Shown piece after piece: positions 1 to 6,229 of a DNA stretch of 13,830 nucleotides. A program made the translations under genes and the position numbers. The stretch is from Nitrospirales bacterium (GTDB lineage Bacteria; Nitrospirota; Nitrospiria; Nitrospirales; UBA8639). A model generated the notes under the pieces. The model was not told the DNA's origin, did not search any database, and saw nothing but the letters and a program-made list of their open reading frames with translations. The stretch covers positions 1 through 13,830 of the forward strand of contig JAJDBO010000014.1 in assembly GCA_029261305.1 (NCBI GenBank). The letters are read 5' to 3'. The stretch's first letter is position 1. Each line of letters starts with the position of its first letter.

Positions 1-232
1 CTCCAGTATCGATCACAAAATGGTCCTTTTTCTTTAACTCCTGGCAGATAGTCGTTTCCAAGTCTCGGAAATAGTCCCATCCAAATTTTGACACAATCTC
101 AGGGATGGGTAATTGCGCCCGTTCAATAATCAGCGCATCCGCAGACGCCGTTTCCCACCCCAAGCGGGAGGCGAGTATTCGAGCCACGGTACTCTTTCCG
201 GTCCCACGATATCCAATCAGAATCAGATTCAT
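1..232 (-). CDS. aroK: Shikimate kinase, N-terminal part (runs off the window)
   Basis: Phosphorylates shikimate at the 3-hydroxyl with ATP, the fifth step of the chorismate pathway, in the cytoplasm. The 77 visible codons begin MNLILIGYRGTGKSTVA. They show a Walker A loop GYRGTGKS at residues 7-14, the shikimate-binding Asp in SADALIIE near residue 32, and the FRDLE motif near residue 58, whose Arg contacts shikimate. The last visible residues, VIDTG, lead into the family's GGG loop, so about half the protein is missing beyond the edge. The start ATG overlaps the aroE stop as ATGA. A GGAGG (plus-strand 243-247) inside the end of aroE lies 10 bases upstream and supports this start. The overlap implies translational coupling with aroE. 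The identification is firm; aroK and aroL types cannot be told apart here. Confidence 0.93.
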   Translation of the reverse strand, partial: MNLILIGYRGTGKSTVARILASRLGWETASADALIIERAQLPIPEIVSKFGWDYFRDLETTICQELKKKDHFVIDTG

Positions 233-1083
233 GAGAACTGGGCCTCCAAAATTTCTCGCATTACTTGCGTGGGGGCAGATTGTCCAGTCCAGAGTTCAAA
301 TTGGGCGACGGCTTGATGAAGAAACATTTCAAGGCCGGGAATTGCGGTGCATCCTATTTCTCGAGCCTCGCGAAGTAAGCGAGTTTCGCGTGGATTATAG
401 ACGATATCCATCACAGTAAGATGAGGCTTGAGAAGATTTTTCGGGACGCAGGTTCCATCCACCTTGGGGTGCATTCCCAGTGGGGTGCAATGGATGAGTA
501 CCTGACATTGTTCAATGGCCAGGCCCAGGGTCTCCTCACTTAAGTGCCCTTCATTGATCGTAATGGTGCTACCTTTGCGAAGATCGGCGGCCAGAGTAGC
601 CCGCTCATCATCTACAATCCCCAGGAGCGTCATGCTGGTGATGGGTTCATGAAGGGCAATCCCAAAGGCAATGGCCCGCGCCGCGCCGCCGGACCCTAAG
701 ATCAACACCTGCTTTCCTGCTAAGGGTGCCTTGGCCTGACGTAGGGCTTGGAGTGCCCCCAACGCGTCAGTGTTATAGCCAGTTAAGGTGTCATCGGTTT
801 TAACGATGGTGTTGATCGCGCCAATATGTTTGGCGGTGTCATCGATAGTATCAAGGAACTCCATCGTGGAAATTTTATGGGGAATCGTGACGCTGAATCC
901 ACACATGTTGCCTAAGGCTCGTATGCCCTGGACGGCTTCCTTGACCTGCTCAACTCTGAAGGCGAGATACACATAGTTTAGTCCGAGATGTTGAAAGGCG
1001 GCATTATGAATCGCCGGCGATAGGGAGTGTTCGACAGGGTTGCCAAGAACCCCGCAAAGTTGAGTGTGCGCATTGATGCCCAT
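229..1083 (-). CDS. aroE: Shikimate dehydrogenase (NADP+)
   Basis: Reduces 3-dehydroshikimate to shikimate in the chorismate pathway. At 284 residues it has the family's usual length. Visible motifs are the shikimate-binding NPVEHSLSP (15-23), VTIPHK with the catalytic Lys70, NTD with the catalytic Asp106, the nucleotide-binding GSGGAA (130-135), HCTPLGM (198-204), DIVYNP (226-231) and PGLEMFLHQAVAQFELWTG near the C-terminus. The start at 1083 is chosen because family members begin just before the TxLxGVxGNP strand and a GAGGG lies 11 bases upstream. An in-frame ATG at 1137 would add 18 residues but has no ribosome site. An oddity is that the NRT segment that normally follows the glycine loop and reads the NADP phosphate is replaced by GIVDDE (155-160). 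The gene forms an operon with aroK, overlapping it by 4 bases. Confidence 0.95.
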   Translation of the reverse strand: MGINAHTQLCGVLGNPVEHSLSPAIHNAAFQHLGLNYVYLAFRVEQVKEAVQGIRALGNMCGFSVTIPHKISTMEFLDTIDDTAKHIGAINTIVKTDDTLTGYNTDALGALQALRQAKAPLAGKQVLILGSGGAARAIAFGIALHEPITSMTLLGIVDDERATLAADLRKGSTITINEGHLSEETLGLAIEQCQVLIHCTPLGMHPKVDGTCVPKNLLKPHLTVMDIVYNPRETRLLREAREIGCTAIPGLEMFLHQAVAQFELWTGQSAPTQVMREILEAQFS

Positions 1084-1137
1084 GCAAACCAATTCCCTCT
1101 TTGAAGTGAGCTGATTTTCCGAAACTATATACCGCAT

Positions 1138-1166
1138 TTATCACATACCCGAGGAGGGAAACTCAA
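1138..1166 (-). promoter_or_regulatory. Candidate sigma-70 promoter of aroE-aroK
   Basis: On the minus strand TTGAGT (plus 1161-1166) and TGATAA (plus 1138-1143) are separated by 17 bases. A start near 1131 would give a leader of about 50 bases ahead of the preferred aroE start at 1083. The -10 match is mediocre, so this is a weak prediction. Confidence 0.25.
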
Positions 1167-1280
1167 TGGGTGTGTTCCCTAGAAGGCTTGGTAATCCGAC
1201 GGAATATAGTGAACAGCGAAGGATGATAATTCTGGAATAAGAACTGAGAAGTGCGTTGAGGATGGAACGAAACAGGCGGT

Positions 1281-1319
1281 AAAAAAATGGCCGGGGAAGG
1301 CATCTGCCATTCCCCGGCC
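1281..1319 (-). terminator. Rho-independent terminator after the histone-like gene
   Basis: GGCCGGGGAA (1289-1298) pairs perfectly with TTCCCCGGCC (1310-1319). A further GGC/GCC pair sits inside, giving a stem of about 13 bp with a small loop and one bulged base. On the minus strand the stem is followed by ATTTTTTT (plus 1281-1287 is seven A). The orientation terminates the leftward transcript of the gene ending at 1351 and insulates aroE from it. Confidence 0.85.
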
Positions 1320-1350
1320 TGAATCACAAGGTAAGTCTACCTCATGTTAA

Positions 1351-1443
1351 TTAGCGTTTAGCCCTTGACGCTGGTTTACGGGCTGGTGCTTTCTTCGCAC
1401 GCGCTGTGGCTTTCTTCGCTGCTGGTTTCTTGGCTGCTGCCAT
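1351..1443 (-). CDS. Histone H1-like Lys/Ala/Pro-rich mini-protein (30 aa)
   Basis: A 30-residue peptide beginning MAAAKKPAAKK and made almost entirely of Ala, Lys, Arg and Pro, with AKK, PARK and PAS units and the end SRAKR. This composition matches the C-terminal tails of eukaryotic H1 and bacterial H1-like or AlgP-type DNA-binding proteins, so binding to DNA or RNA by charge is inferred. No folded domain is possible at this length. The start at 1443 is chosen because a strong ribosome site, AAGGGGGGTGAT, ends 4 bases upstream. The reading frame stays open to 1563, but the added 40 residues look unrelated and lack a ribosome site. A strong terminator follows at 1281-1319, so it is probably a single-gene transcript. 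It is too short for most gene callers. Confidence 0.68.
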   Translation of the reverse strand: MAAAKKPAAKKATARAKKAPARKPASRAKR

Positions 1444-1483
1444 GGAATCACCCCCCTTCCTAAAAAATTTGTATGACTTTCCC

Positions 1484-1499
1484 CGGCTTATCGGCTTAT
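1484..1499. repeat. 8-bp tandem duplication in the leader of the histone-like gene
   Basis: CGGCTTAT occurs twice head to tail, 41-56 bases upstream of the start codon of the histone-like gene. It could be an operator half-site pair or chance; nothing else supports a role. Confidence 0.35.
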
Positions 1500-1648
1500 A
1501 AAGCGATCTACTTAATGGTGGCTGAGGAAAATTTCCTGTTGGGTTTAATAAGCGAAACTTCAAAGTGAAAAAGAGAAGACCGCTATAAAAAACCCTGACA
1601 GTAAAATCGCAAGGTATTCACACAGGGAATGAATAGTTTGAAAAATAA

Positions 1649-3982
1649 TCAGAGGGGTGAAGGTGGTGGGTGTTGTGGAAGCCAAACTCGAAATGTGGCT
1701 CCATGTGGTTGATGATTTTCAACATGGATGCTGCCATCGTGGAGTGTCACTAAGTGTTGGACAATGGCGAGTCCAAGCCCCAGCCCTTTCGTCCCAATTT
1801 CGCGATCACGGTGGGCCTGAAAAAATGGATCAAACAATTTGGGAATGGCTTCTTCTGGGATGCCAGGGCCGGAATCGATAATAGACATACTAATATGGTC
1901 AGGTGCGACCAGTTCGATGACAATCTGAATAGCTCCTCCCTCAGGCGTAAATTTACTCGCATTGTGAAGAAGATTGAGCAGGATTTGCGTGAGGTGATCA
2001 GTGTCGGCAAGAAGGGAGACAGGCCGCCCAGGCCCTTGAATGTCGATACGCTGATTCTTTGCTTGTGCCAACGGGTGGTAATGAGCCACGACATCTTCGG
2101 CAAGCGTCGTGAGATCGCAGGCACTTCGATGTAAGTGAAGCTTGCCAGCTTCGATCTGAGAAAGATCCAGGAGATTGGCAATCATGCGTGCCAACCGATC
2201 GGAGTTGGCTTGAATGCGTTGCAGGGAATTTTCCTGTTTGTCGGTTAAGGATCCACCCAACCCAGACAGTAAATTTTCTGAAAATCCTTTGATCGAAGCC
2301 AGGGGTGTTCGAAGTTCATGTGAGCAATGCGCAAGAAACTCTGATTTGGTGTTATTTAGTTCGGCTAGTTGTACGTTGGTAGTTTCTAGGTGGCGATTGG
2401 CTTGCTCGAGATCAAAGGTTCGTTCCTGCACTTTGGCTTCGAGGTGTTGATTGAGTGTTTGAAGATCGGCATAGGCACGGGCATTGTGCAGGGCCAGTGC
2501 AATGTGATGACCAATGGTGAGTAGCGTTGACACATCATCTTGTGTGAGTGGAATGGCAGAGCTTCGGTCGGCCACGAGTGCACCCAACATCGTTTTTTGA
2601 AACTTCAAGGGGACGGCGATAAATGCTTGCGTGTTCATTGCGGTCACTAATTCCTGGTTCAATGGATGCAGTGAAGGCCAAATGGTGTTGATGTCGTTCA
2701 CCAAAATCGGCTTGCCTTGGAGTAGCAATTCTCCTTCAAAACTGGTGGGGTTGGAAATGGGAACCTCAAGGGAATACGCCATGGACGCCAACTCCTCGGA
2801 TACCCCTTTGACCTGAGCCTGCCAGGCGACCTGCTTTGCTTCGTCAAACTTTGTGATCATGGCACGGTCATAAGGCAAATCCCGGGTTATGGCGTCTAGC
2901 CCTACCTGAATCACCTCATGTTGATCGAGAGTCGCACTCAATCGAAGCGCAATGTCGCGAAACATCGTCTGCTCACGAAATTTTCGACGAAGATCCACGT
3001 TGGTTTGTTCTTGGGCCAGATAGGACCCTCGAAGCGCTTCATGTTGGGATTCCACTGAATCCAACTGTTCCCGGATGACCTGTTGTTGATTGTTGATGGC
3101 CTGTCGATCTGCCCAGATCATCCCTGCCAGCCAGAGTAAAAGGATGGGAATCGATGCGAGCCCAGCCATCATAAAAAAAGATAGGCCATTTCCACTCAAA
3201 GATAGTCCGCTGAACATGATCAGGCTTAGGATGAGTCCAATCGTGGGCCAACGCCAAAACGTCGAGGGTTGTGGTTTCCAAGTGATATGCCATTCGCAAA
3301 AGTCTGCCCCATCCGCCATACAACAGGGTTCAGTAATCGTGGCGGGCTCAAGATGAAACATCTGTGAGGGAATTTGGGCCAAGGCATTCTTCCCGGATTG
3401 GCAAATTCGCTCTGCAGACCCATGACGATAGGGTCCAAATTGTTGTGCAGTACTCTCACTCAACCGCAAGCGTAAGACGGCCCGACCATTCTCTGAGGAC
3501 ACAGCTTCCGCCTTGAGGGCACCCTTGCCAAATTTTTCGGCAAAGTGAGGAAACATGGAATATATCTTGGGAATAGAAAAGGGTTTCCCTAAAATTTGGA
3601 CGAGAGGGGATAATAATTTTTCTCGCCCAAGCTTAATGTGGAAGTCATCATCTTCACTCAAGACCACACAAAACTCAGCCAAGAAAATGACAAATTCGTA
3701 CGAATAACTGTTCCAGGGATTTCGAAGGAAATCTTGGGTGACGTGATAATTGGCATCTGGAATGCGTTCATTCAGGCAACGAATGAGGTCTTGAACGGCA
3801 TGGGTTCCAGCCCCCGGGTCTTTGGTCCGAGCAAGCAGGTCTTCTAAAAATTCTACGTTAGCGCGAACCGTCACCCCACTGACATCCTGAATGTTGTGAC
3901 CGTCTGGGTGCTTCCCGAAGGGTTGAAAGGCCATGGGGCCTTTTTTCAGGATGCGGTGAGATTTTGGTAGTAACTGAGGCAT
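1649..3982 (-). CDS. Membrane sensor histidine kinase with V4R-like sensor and GAF domain
   Basis: A 777-residue two-component kinase with no response regulator in view. Residues 35-235 form a soluble sensor. Its end, EPCCMADGADFCEWHITW (218-235), has the C-x7-C-E layout of V4R/4-vinyl-reductase-like and heme-NO-associated domains, so a small-ligand or redox role is inferred. Two hydrophobic helices follow (about 245-263 and 268-291), then a coiled coil (295-340), a GAF domain (about 345-500) and a second coiled coil (505-545). HisKA carries the H-box SEFLAHCSHELRTP with phospho-acceptor His555. The ATPase has N-box LLNLLHNASKF (Asn674), G1 DSGPGIPEE, F-box LFDPFFQ and G2 GTKGLGLGLAI. It ends with a Pro-rich tail. 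The start is uncertain: Met17 (position 3934), with a weak AAGG upstream, is an alternative. It lies about 90 bases downstream of the FadL-like gene on the same strand, so co-transcription is possible. Confidence 0.9.
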   Translation of the reverse strand: MPQLLPKSHRILKKGPMAFQPFGKHPDGHNIQDVSGVTVRANVEFLEDLLARTKDPGAGTHAVQDLIRCLNERIPDANYHVTQDFLRNPWNSYSYEFVIFLAEFCVVLSEDDDFHIKLGREKLLSPLVQILGKPFSIPKIYSMFPHFAEKFGKGALKAEAVSSENGRAVLRLRLSESTAQQFGPYRHGSAERICQSGKNALAQIPSQMFHLEPATITEPCCMADGADFCEWHITWKPQPSTFWRWPTIGLILSLIMFSGLSLSGNGLSFFMMAGLASIPILLLWLAGMIWADRQAINNQQQVIREQLDSVESQHEALRGSYLAQEQTNVDLRRKFREQTMFRDIALRLSATLDQHEVIQVGLDAITRDLPYDRAMITKFDEAKQVAWQAQVKGVSEELASMAYSLEVPISNPTSFEGELLLQGKPILVNDINTIWPSLHPLNQELVTAMNTQAFIAVPLKFQKTMLGALVADRSSAIPLTQDDVSTLLTIGHHIALALHNARAYADLQTLNQHLEAKVQERTFDLEQANRHLETTNVQLAELNNTKSEFLAHCSHELRTPLASIKGFSENLLSGLGGSLTDKQENSLQRIQANSDRLARMIANLLDLSQIEAGKLHLHRSACDLTTLAEDVVAHYHPLAQAKNQRIDIQGPGRPVSLLADTDHLTQILLNLLHNASKFTPEGGAIQIVIELVAPDHISMSIIDSGPGIPEEAIPKLFDPFFQAHRDREIGTKGLGLGLAIVQHLVTLHDGSIHVENHQPHGATFRVWLPQHPPPSPL

Positions 3983-4072
3983 GAATAGGAGTCCGGGTGT
4001 TTGTCCCAGAGTACATGAAACATGGTCCAGAAAAGAAGGTATAAAGAGAGAAGGAAAAGGCGGGTGGAAGAG

Positions 4073-5497
4073 CTAGCGAGGCAGCTCGAAATTTGTTCTG
4101 AGATTAAGGGCTCCGACATGAATAAGGGTGTCCCAAAACCCATTGACTCTGGCGTCATCATTGTTACTGATGCCACGCCCTTGATACACAATCGCCTGGT
4201 ACGCGAAATCAATACCAATGGCGGTGGTGCCAAGAAAGGTCGTGCCATCATTCCCACAACGAATGACTCCAAGGAACTGGCCCTGGTTGGTACATAGGAA
4301 TCCCAGCCCTATGGAAAAGGCATGATAGTTGCTGTCTGGCACATCGGGCTTAAAGGTGGTTTCTGGCACAGGGCTATCTGAAAAGACATAGCCGCCTCGG
4401 AACGCGACATCCCAATTGGGGAGTTGAGCAGGGCTGACCAGTTTATATTCTGTCCCGAGCATATACAGGTAAGCAGGATTCCAATTGCGCGGTTTTGGAA
4501 GCGTAATACCATTAGACAAGGCCACGTCGAGATTATTAAACGAAGTCCAATCCGCATAGTCAAAATCGAACTCCATTTTCCACTCCCGTTCGGCATTTCG
4601 AATGGGCCACACGGCGAGGCCTACAGTCATGACTTGGGGTAGGTTTAGGGTCGCTTTTGCGCCATGCATAATGCCGTTGGTTTGATTCAAAAACTGTCCT
4701 TCCAAATCCAGCGCCGCATGACTTCGGTATACGACAGCCACGTTCAAAAGGGGTTTCCCTTGATCATTACGAAAAGGGGTGAGGAGAAAGCTGACATTGA
4801 ACCCCAACGCAGTATCCGTGGCGTTTAGTTCGATCCTATCGCTGGCAGATGAAGCTAAACCAAGTGGAATAAGATCACCCCCAGTTTGTTGAAATTCAAC
4901 ATGTCCCTCGCCGACGAGATCTGAAAAGGTATAAATGTCCAACCCGAAACCCAGGGAAAGAAACTCATTCAATTCAATGGCAAGAGTAGGCTTAATGTCG
5001 ATCAGGGGGGACGCAGAAGAAATAAGAACCGGGGCAAGGGCTCCACTCGTCGGATAATCGGTCAGGTTGCCAAATGGCGAATTGATGCCAAACCCGAGAG
5101 TGATATGACTAAGTGAAGAAAACCCAAGATCACCCAAGTTTGCTGTCATAAAAAAATTGCTGGGTGGCGGGTTGGCAATGGTTGACCCAAAATCTCCCTC
5201 AACCATTGTTCCGGATGATGGGGTGAAATCGATAGCACCGTTTACTAACAAGGTGCCAAAAGTCATTTGAATACCTGGCAGTTGAGTCATCGCTGCAGGA
5301 TTAAAATAGACGGCCGATGGTTCATCGGCTTGGGCGGCAAAAGCAGTGCCTTGAGCCGTGGCCGCAGCGCTTTGGTCGAGAATGCGAAAAGCCTCCGCTT
5401 GAACCGTAGTCGTCCAACCCACCAACATAAGGAAAAGGAAACTACCCTGAAGAAACAAGAAACTCATACGTGTATGGATTCTCTGAGGCATGGCCAT
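4073..5497 (-). CDS. OmpP1/FadL/TodX-family outer-membrane transport protein
   Basis: A 474-residue beta-barrel protein of the FadL family, which lets long-chain fatty acids or other hydrophobic compounds diffuse across the outer membrane. It has a signal peptide with basic residues, a hydrophobic core (about 12-28) and a likely cut after TVQA (residue 34). The mature start EAFRILDQSAAATAQG with the following DEPSAVYFNPAAM (58-70) is the family signature: the N-terminal hatch and the NPA motif. The rest alternates short amphipathic strands and Gly/Asn/Asp turns, with the last strand near GALNLRTNF and four extra residues at the C-terminus instead of a final aromatic. Length is typical (E. coli FadL is about 446). 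Met3 or Met11 could be the true start, and no strong ribosome site separates them. The substrate is not predictable, so fadL is not assigned. Confidence 0.9.
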   Translation of the reverse strand: MAMPQRIHTRMSFLFLQGSFLFLMLVGWTTTVQAEAFRILDQSAAATAQGTAFAAQADEPSAVYFNPAAMTQLPGIQMTFGTLLVNGAIDFTPSSGTMVEGDFGSTIANPPPSNFFMTANLGDLGFSSLSHITLGFGINSPFGNLTDYPTSGALAPVLISSASPLIDIKPTLAIELNEFLSLGFGLDIYTFSDLVGEGHVEFQQTGGDLIPLGLASSASDRIELNATDTALGFNVSFLLTPFRNDQGKPLLNVAVVYRSHAALDLEGQFLNQTNGIMHGAKATLNLPQVMTVGLAVWPIRNAEREWKMEFDFDYADWTSFNNLDVALSNGITLPKPRNWNPAYLYMLGTEYKLVSPAQLPNWDVAFRGGYVFSDSPVPETTFKPDVPDSNYHAFSIGLGFLCTNQGQFLGVIRCGNDGTTFLGTTAIGIDFAYQAIVYQGRGISNNDDARVNGFWDTLIHVGALNLRTNFELPR

Positions 5498-5516
5498 GAG
5501 TTAAATTTTCAATAGT

Positions 5517-5542
5517 CCTTTCTGATGCATGATCAGAAAAGG
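5517..5542. promoter_or_regulatory. Hairpin in the leader of the FadL-like gene
   Basis: TCTGAT (5521-5526) and ATCAGA (5532-5537) pair across a 5-base loop. The flanking CCTT and AAAGG extend the stem to about 10 bp with one bulged A. It ends about 20 bases before the start codon, inside the predicted 5' leader, where it could affect translation or bind a regulator. It has no T-tract in either direction, so it is not a terminator. Confidence 0.35.
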
Positions 5543-5591
5543 GAGTAGTATTGATTCCAAAACTAGGATTATTCCACTAAGTAAGCGGCCC

Positions 5592-5620
5592 AGTCTACGC
5601 CAACAGGAAAGCCCATGCAA
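5592..5620 (-). promoter_or_regulatory. Candidate promoter of the FadL-like gene
   Basis: On the minus strand TTGCAT (plus 5615-5620) and TAGACT (plus 5592-5597) are separated by 17 bases, about 95 bases ahead of the start codon. Both boxes are imperfect. A perfect 12-bp palindrome lies directly upstream at 5625-5636. Confidence 0.3.
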
Positions 5621-5624
5621 TAAA

Positions 5625-5636
5625 AGAGAGCTCTCT
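5625..5636. promoter_or_regulatory. Perfect 12-bp palindrome AGAGAGCTCTCT
   Basis: A fully symmetric 12-base site in the 250-base divergent region between the FadL-like gene and the glyoxalase gene, adjacent to the predicted -35 box of the former. Its position fits an operator for a dimeric regulator, but simple composition makes chance plausible. Confidence 0.3.
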
Positions 5637-5669
5637 AAACGGGTTGCGGTGCTGGGGGAAGGTTGTTTC

Positions 5670-5698
5670 TTGTTGCAAGATCCTGGCTGACGTACAAT
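5670..5698 (+). promoter_or_regulatory. Candidate sigma-70 promoter of the glyoxalase gene
   Basis: TTGTTG (5670-5675) and TACAAT (5693-5698) have the ideal 17-base spacing, predicting a start near 5705 and a leader of about 43 bases. An 8-bp inverted repeat, TGGCTGAC (5684-5691) and GTCAGCCA (5713-5720), brackets the -10 box and start point. Confidence 0.5.
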
Positions 5699-5747
5699 GG
5701 ATTACGCATAATGTCAGCCAAATGATTATGGAAGGAATAGGGTTCAC

Positions 5748-6146
5748 ATGAAGGTGAAAAAATTGTTACATACCCGAATGCGGGTCAGCGATATGGATCA
5801 CACGATTTCGTTTTATCAGCATGTCTTGGGGCTCGAAGTGCTTGAACGTAAAGTGTCCCCGCGTGGGTCGCACTTAGCTTTTTTGGCAGTTCCAAATAGT
5901 GAAGAACTCATTGAACTCTGTAGCTTTCCTGCTAGTGGTCCCGTGACTGTCCAAGAAGATCTGGTGCACTTAGCCTTTGAAGTCGACAATCTCGATCAGA
6001 CCATTGATGAACTGAACGCGAAGTCTGTGCCAATCACCGATGGCCCAACCCAAAGTTCCTCCGGCAGCCGATTTATTTTCATTGATGCGCCGGACGGGTA
6101 TGAGGTGGAGTTGATTGAGAGGCCACCGGGCGCCCTCATTGTATAA
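5748..6146 (+). CDS. gloA: Glyoxalase I-like VOC-fold metalloenzyme
   Basis: Probably a lactoylglutathione lyase, isomerising the methylglyoxal-glutathione hemithioacetal to S-lactoylglutathione in the cytosol. At 132 residues it equals the short bacterial nickel-type enzymes (E. coli GloA is 135). It has two beta-alpha-beta-beta-beta modules. Putative metal ligands fall at the family positions: His8 in LLHTRMRV, Glu56 in ELIELCS, His74 in LVHLAFEV and Glu121 in GYEVELIE. DMDHTISFYQHVLGL matches the family's first helix and strand. GGAAGGAA lies about 10 bases before the ATG. uvrC begins 84 bases downstream on the same strand, past an inverted repeat, so the two may share a transcript. Related VOC enzymes such as methylmalonyl-CoA epimerase, dioxygenases or fosfomycin-resistance proteins share the fold, so the exact reaction is inferred from ligand spacing. 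Confidence 0.82.
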   Translation: MKVKKLLHTRMRVSDMDHTISFYQHVLGLEVLERKVSPRGSHLAFLAVPNSEELIELCSFPASGPVTVQEDLVHLAFEVDNLDQTIDELNAKSVPITDGPTQSSSGSRFIFIDAPDGYEVELIERPPGALIV

Positions 6147-6153
6147 AAGAGGT

Positions 6154-6214
6154 GAAGCGTGATGGGTAGGGATGGGGAATTTTTTCCCGCATTACGGATC
6201 GCGCATCACGCTTT
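6154..6214. repeat. Nested inverted repeat between gloA and uvrC
   Basis: AAGCGTGATG (6155-6164) and CATCACGCTT (6204-6213) are perfectly complementary over 10 bp and extend by a G-T pair. Between them GGGGAA and TTCCC form a smaller inner hairpin around a T-run (about 6174-6187). The unit fills nearly the whole intergenic gap and would fold in a gloA-uvrC transcript. It resembles the short GTGAAGCGTGAT-type intergenic repeats I associate with other genomes; that link is from memory. Confidence 0.5.
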
Positions 6215-6229
6215 TCGAGAATCGAACAA

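Noticed and set aside
1615..1635. TATTCA/TGAATA stem after the histidine kinase stop as a terminator
   Set aside because: Six A+T-rich pairs with a 9-base loop and no following T-tract.
4022..4297. 91-codon plus-strand open frame across the end of the FadL-like gene
   Set aside because: Mostly antisense to the porin coding region, with no ribosome site and no domain.
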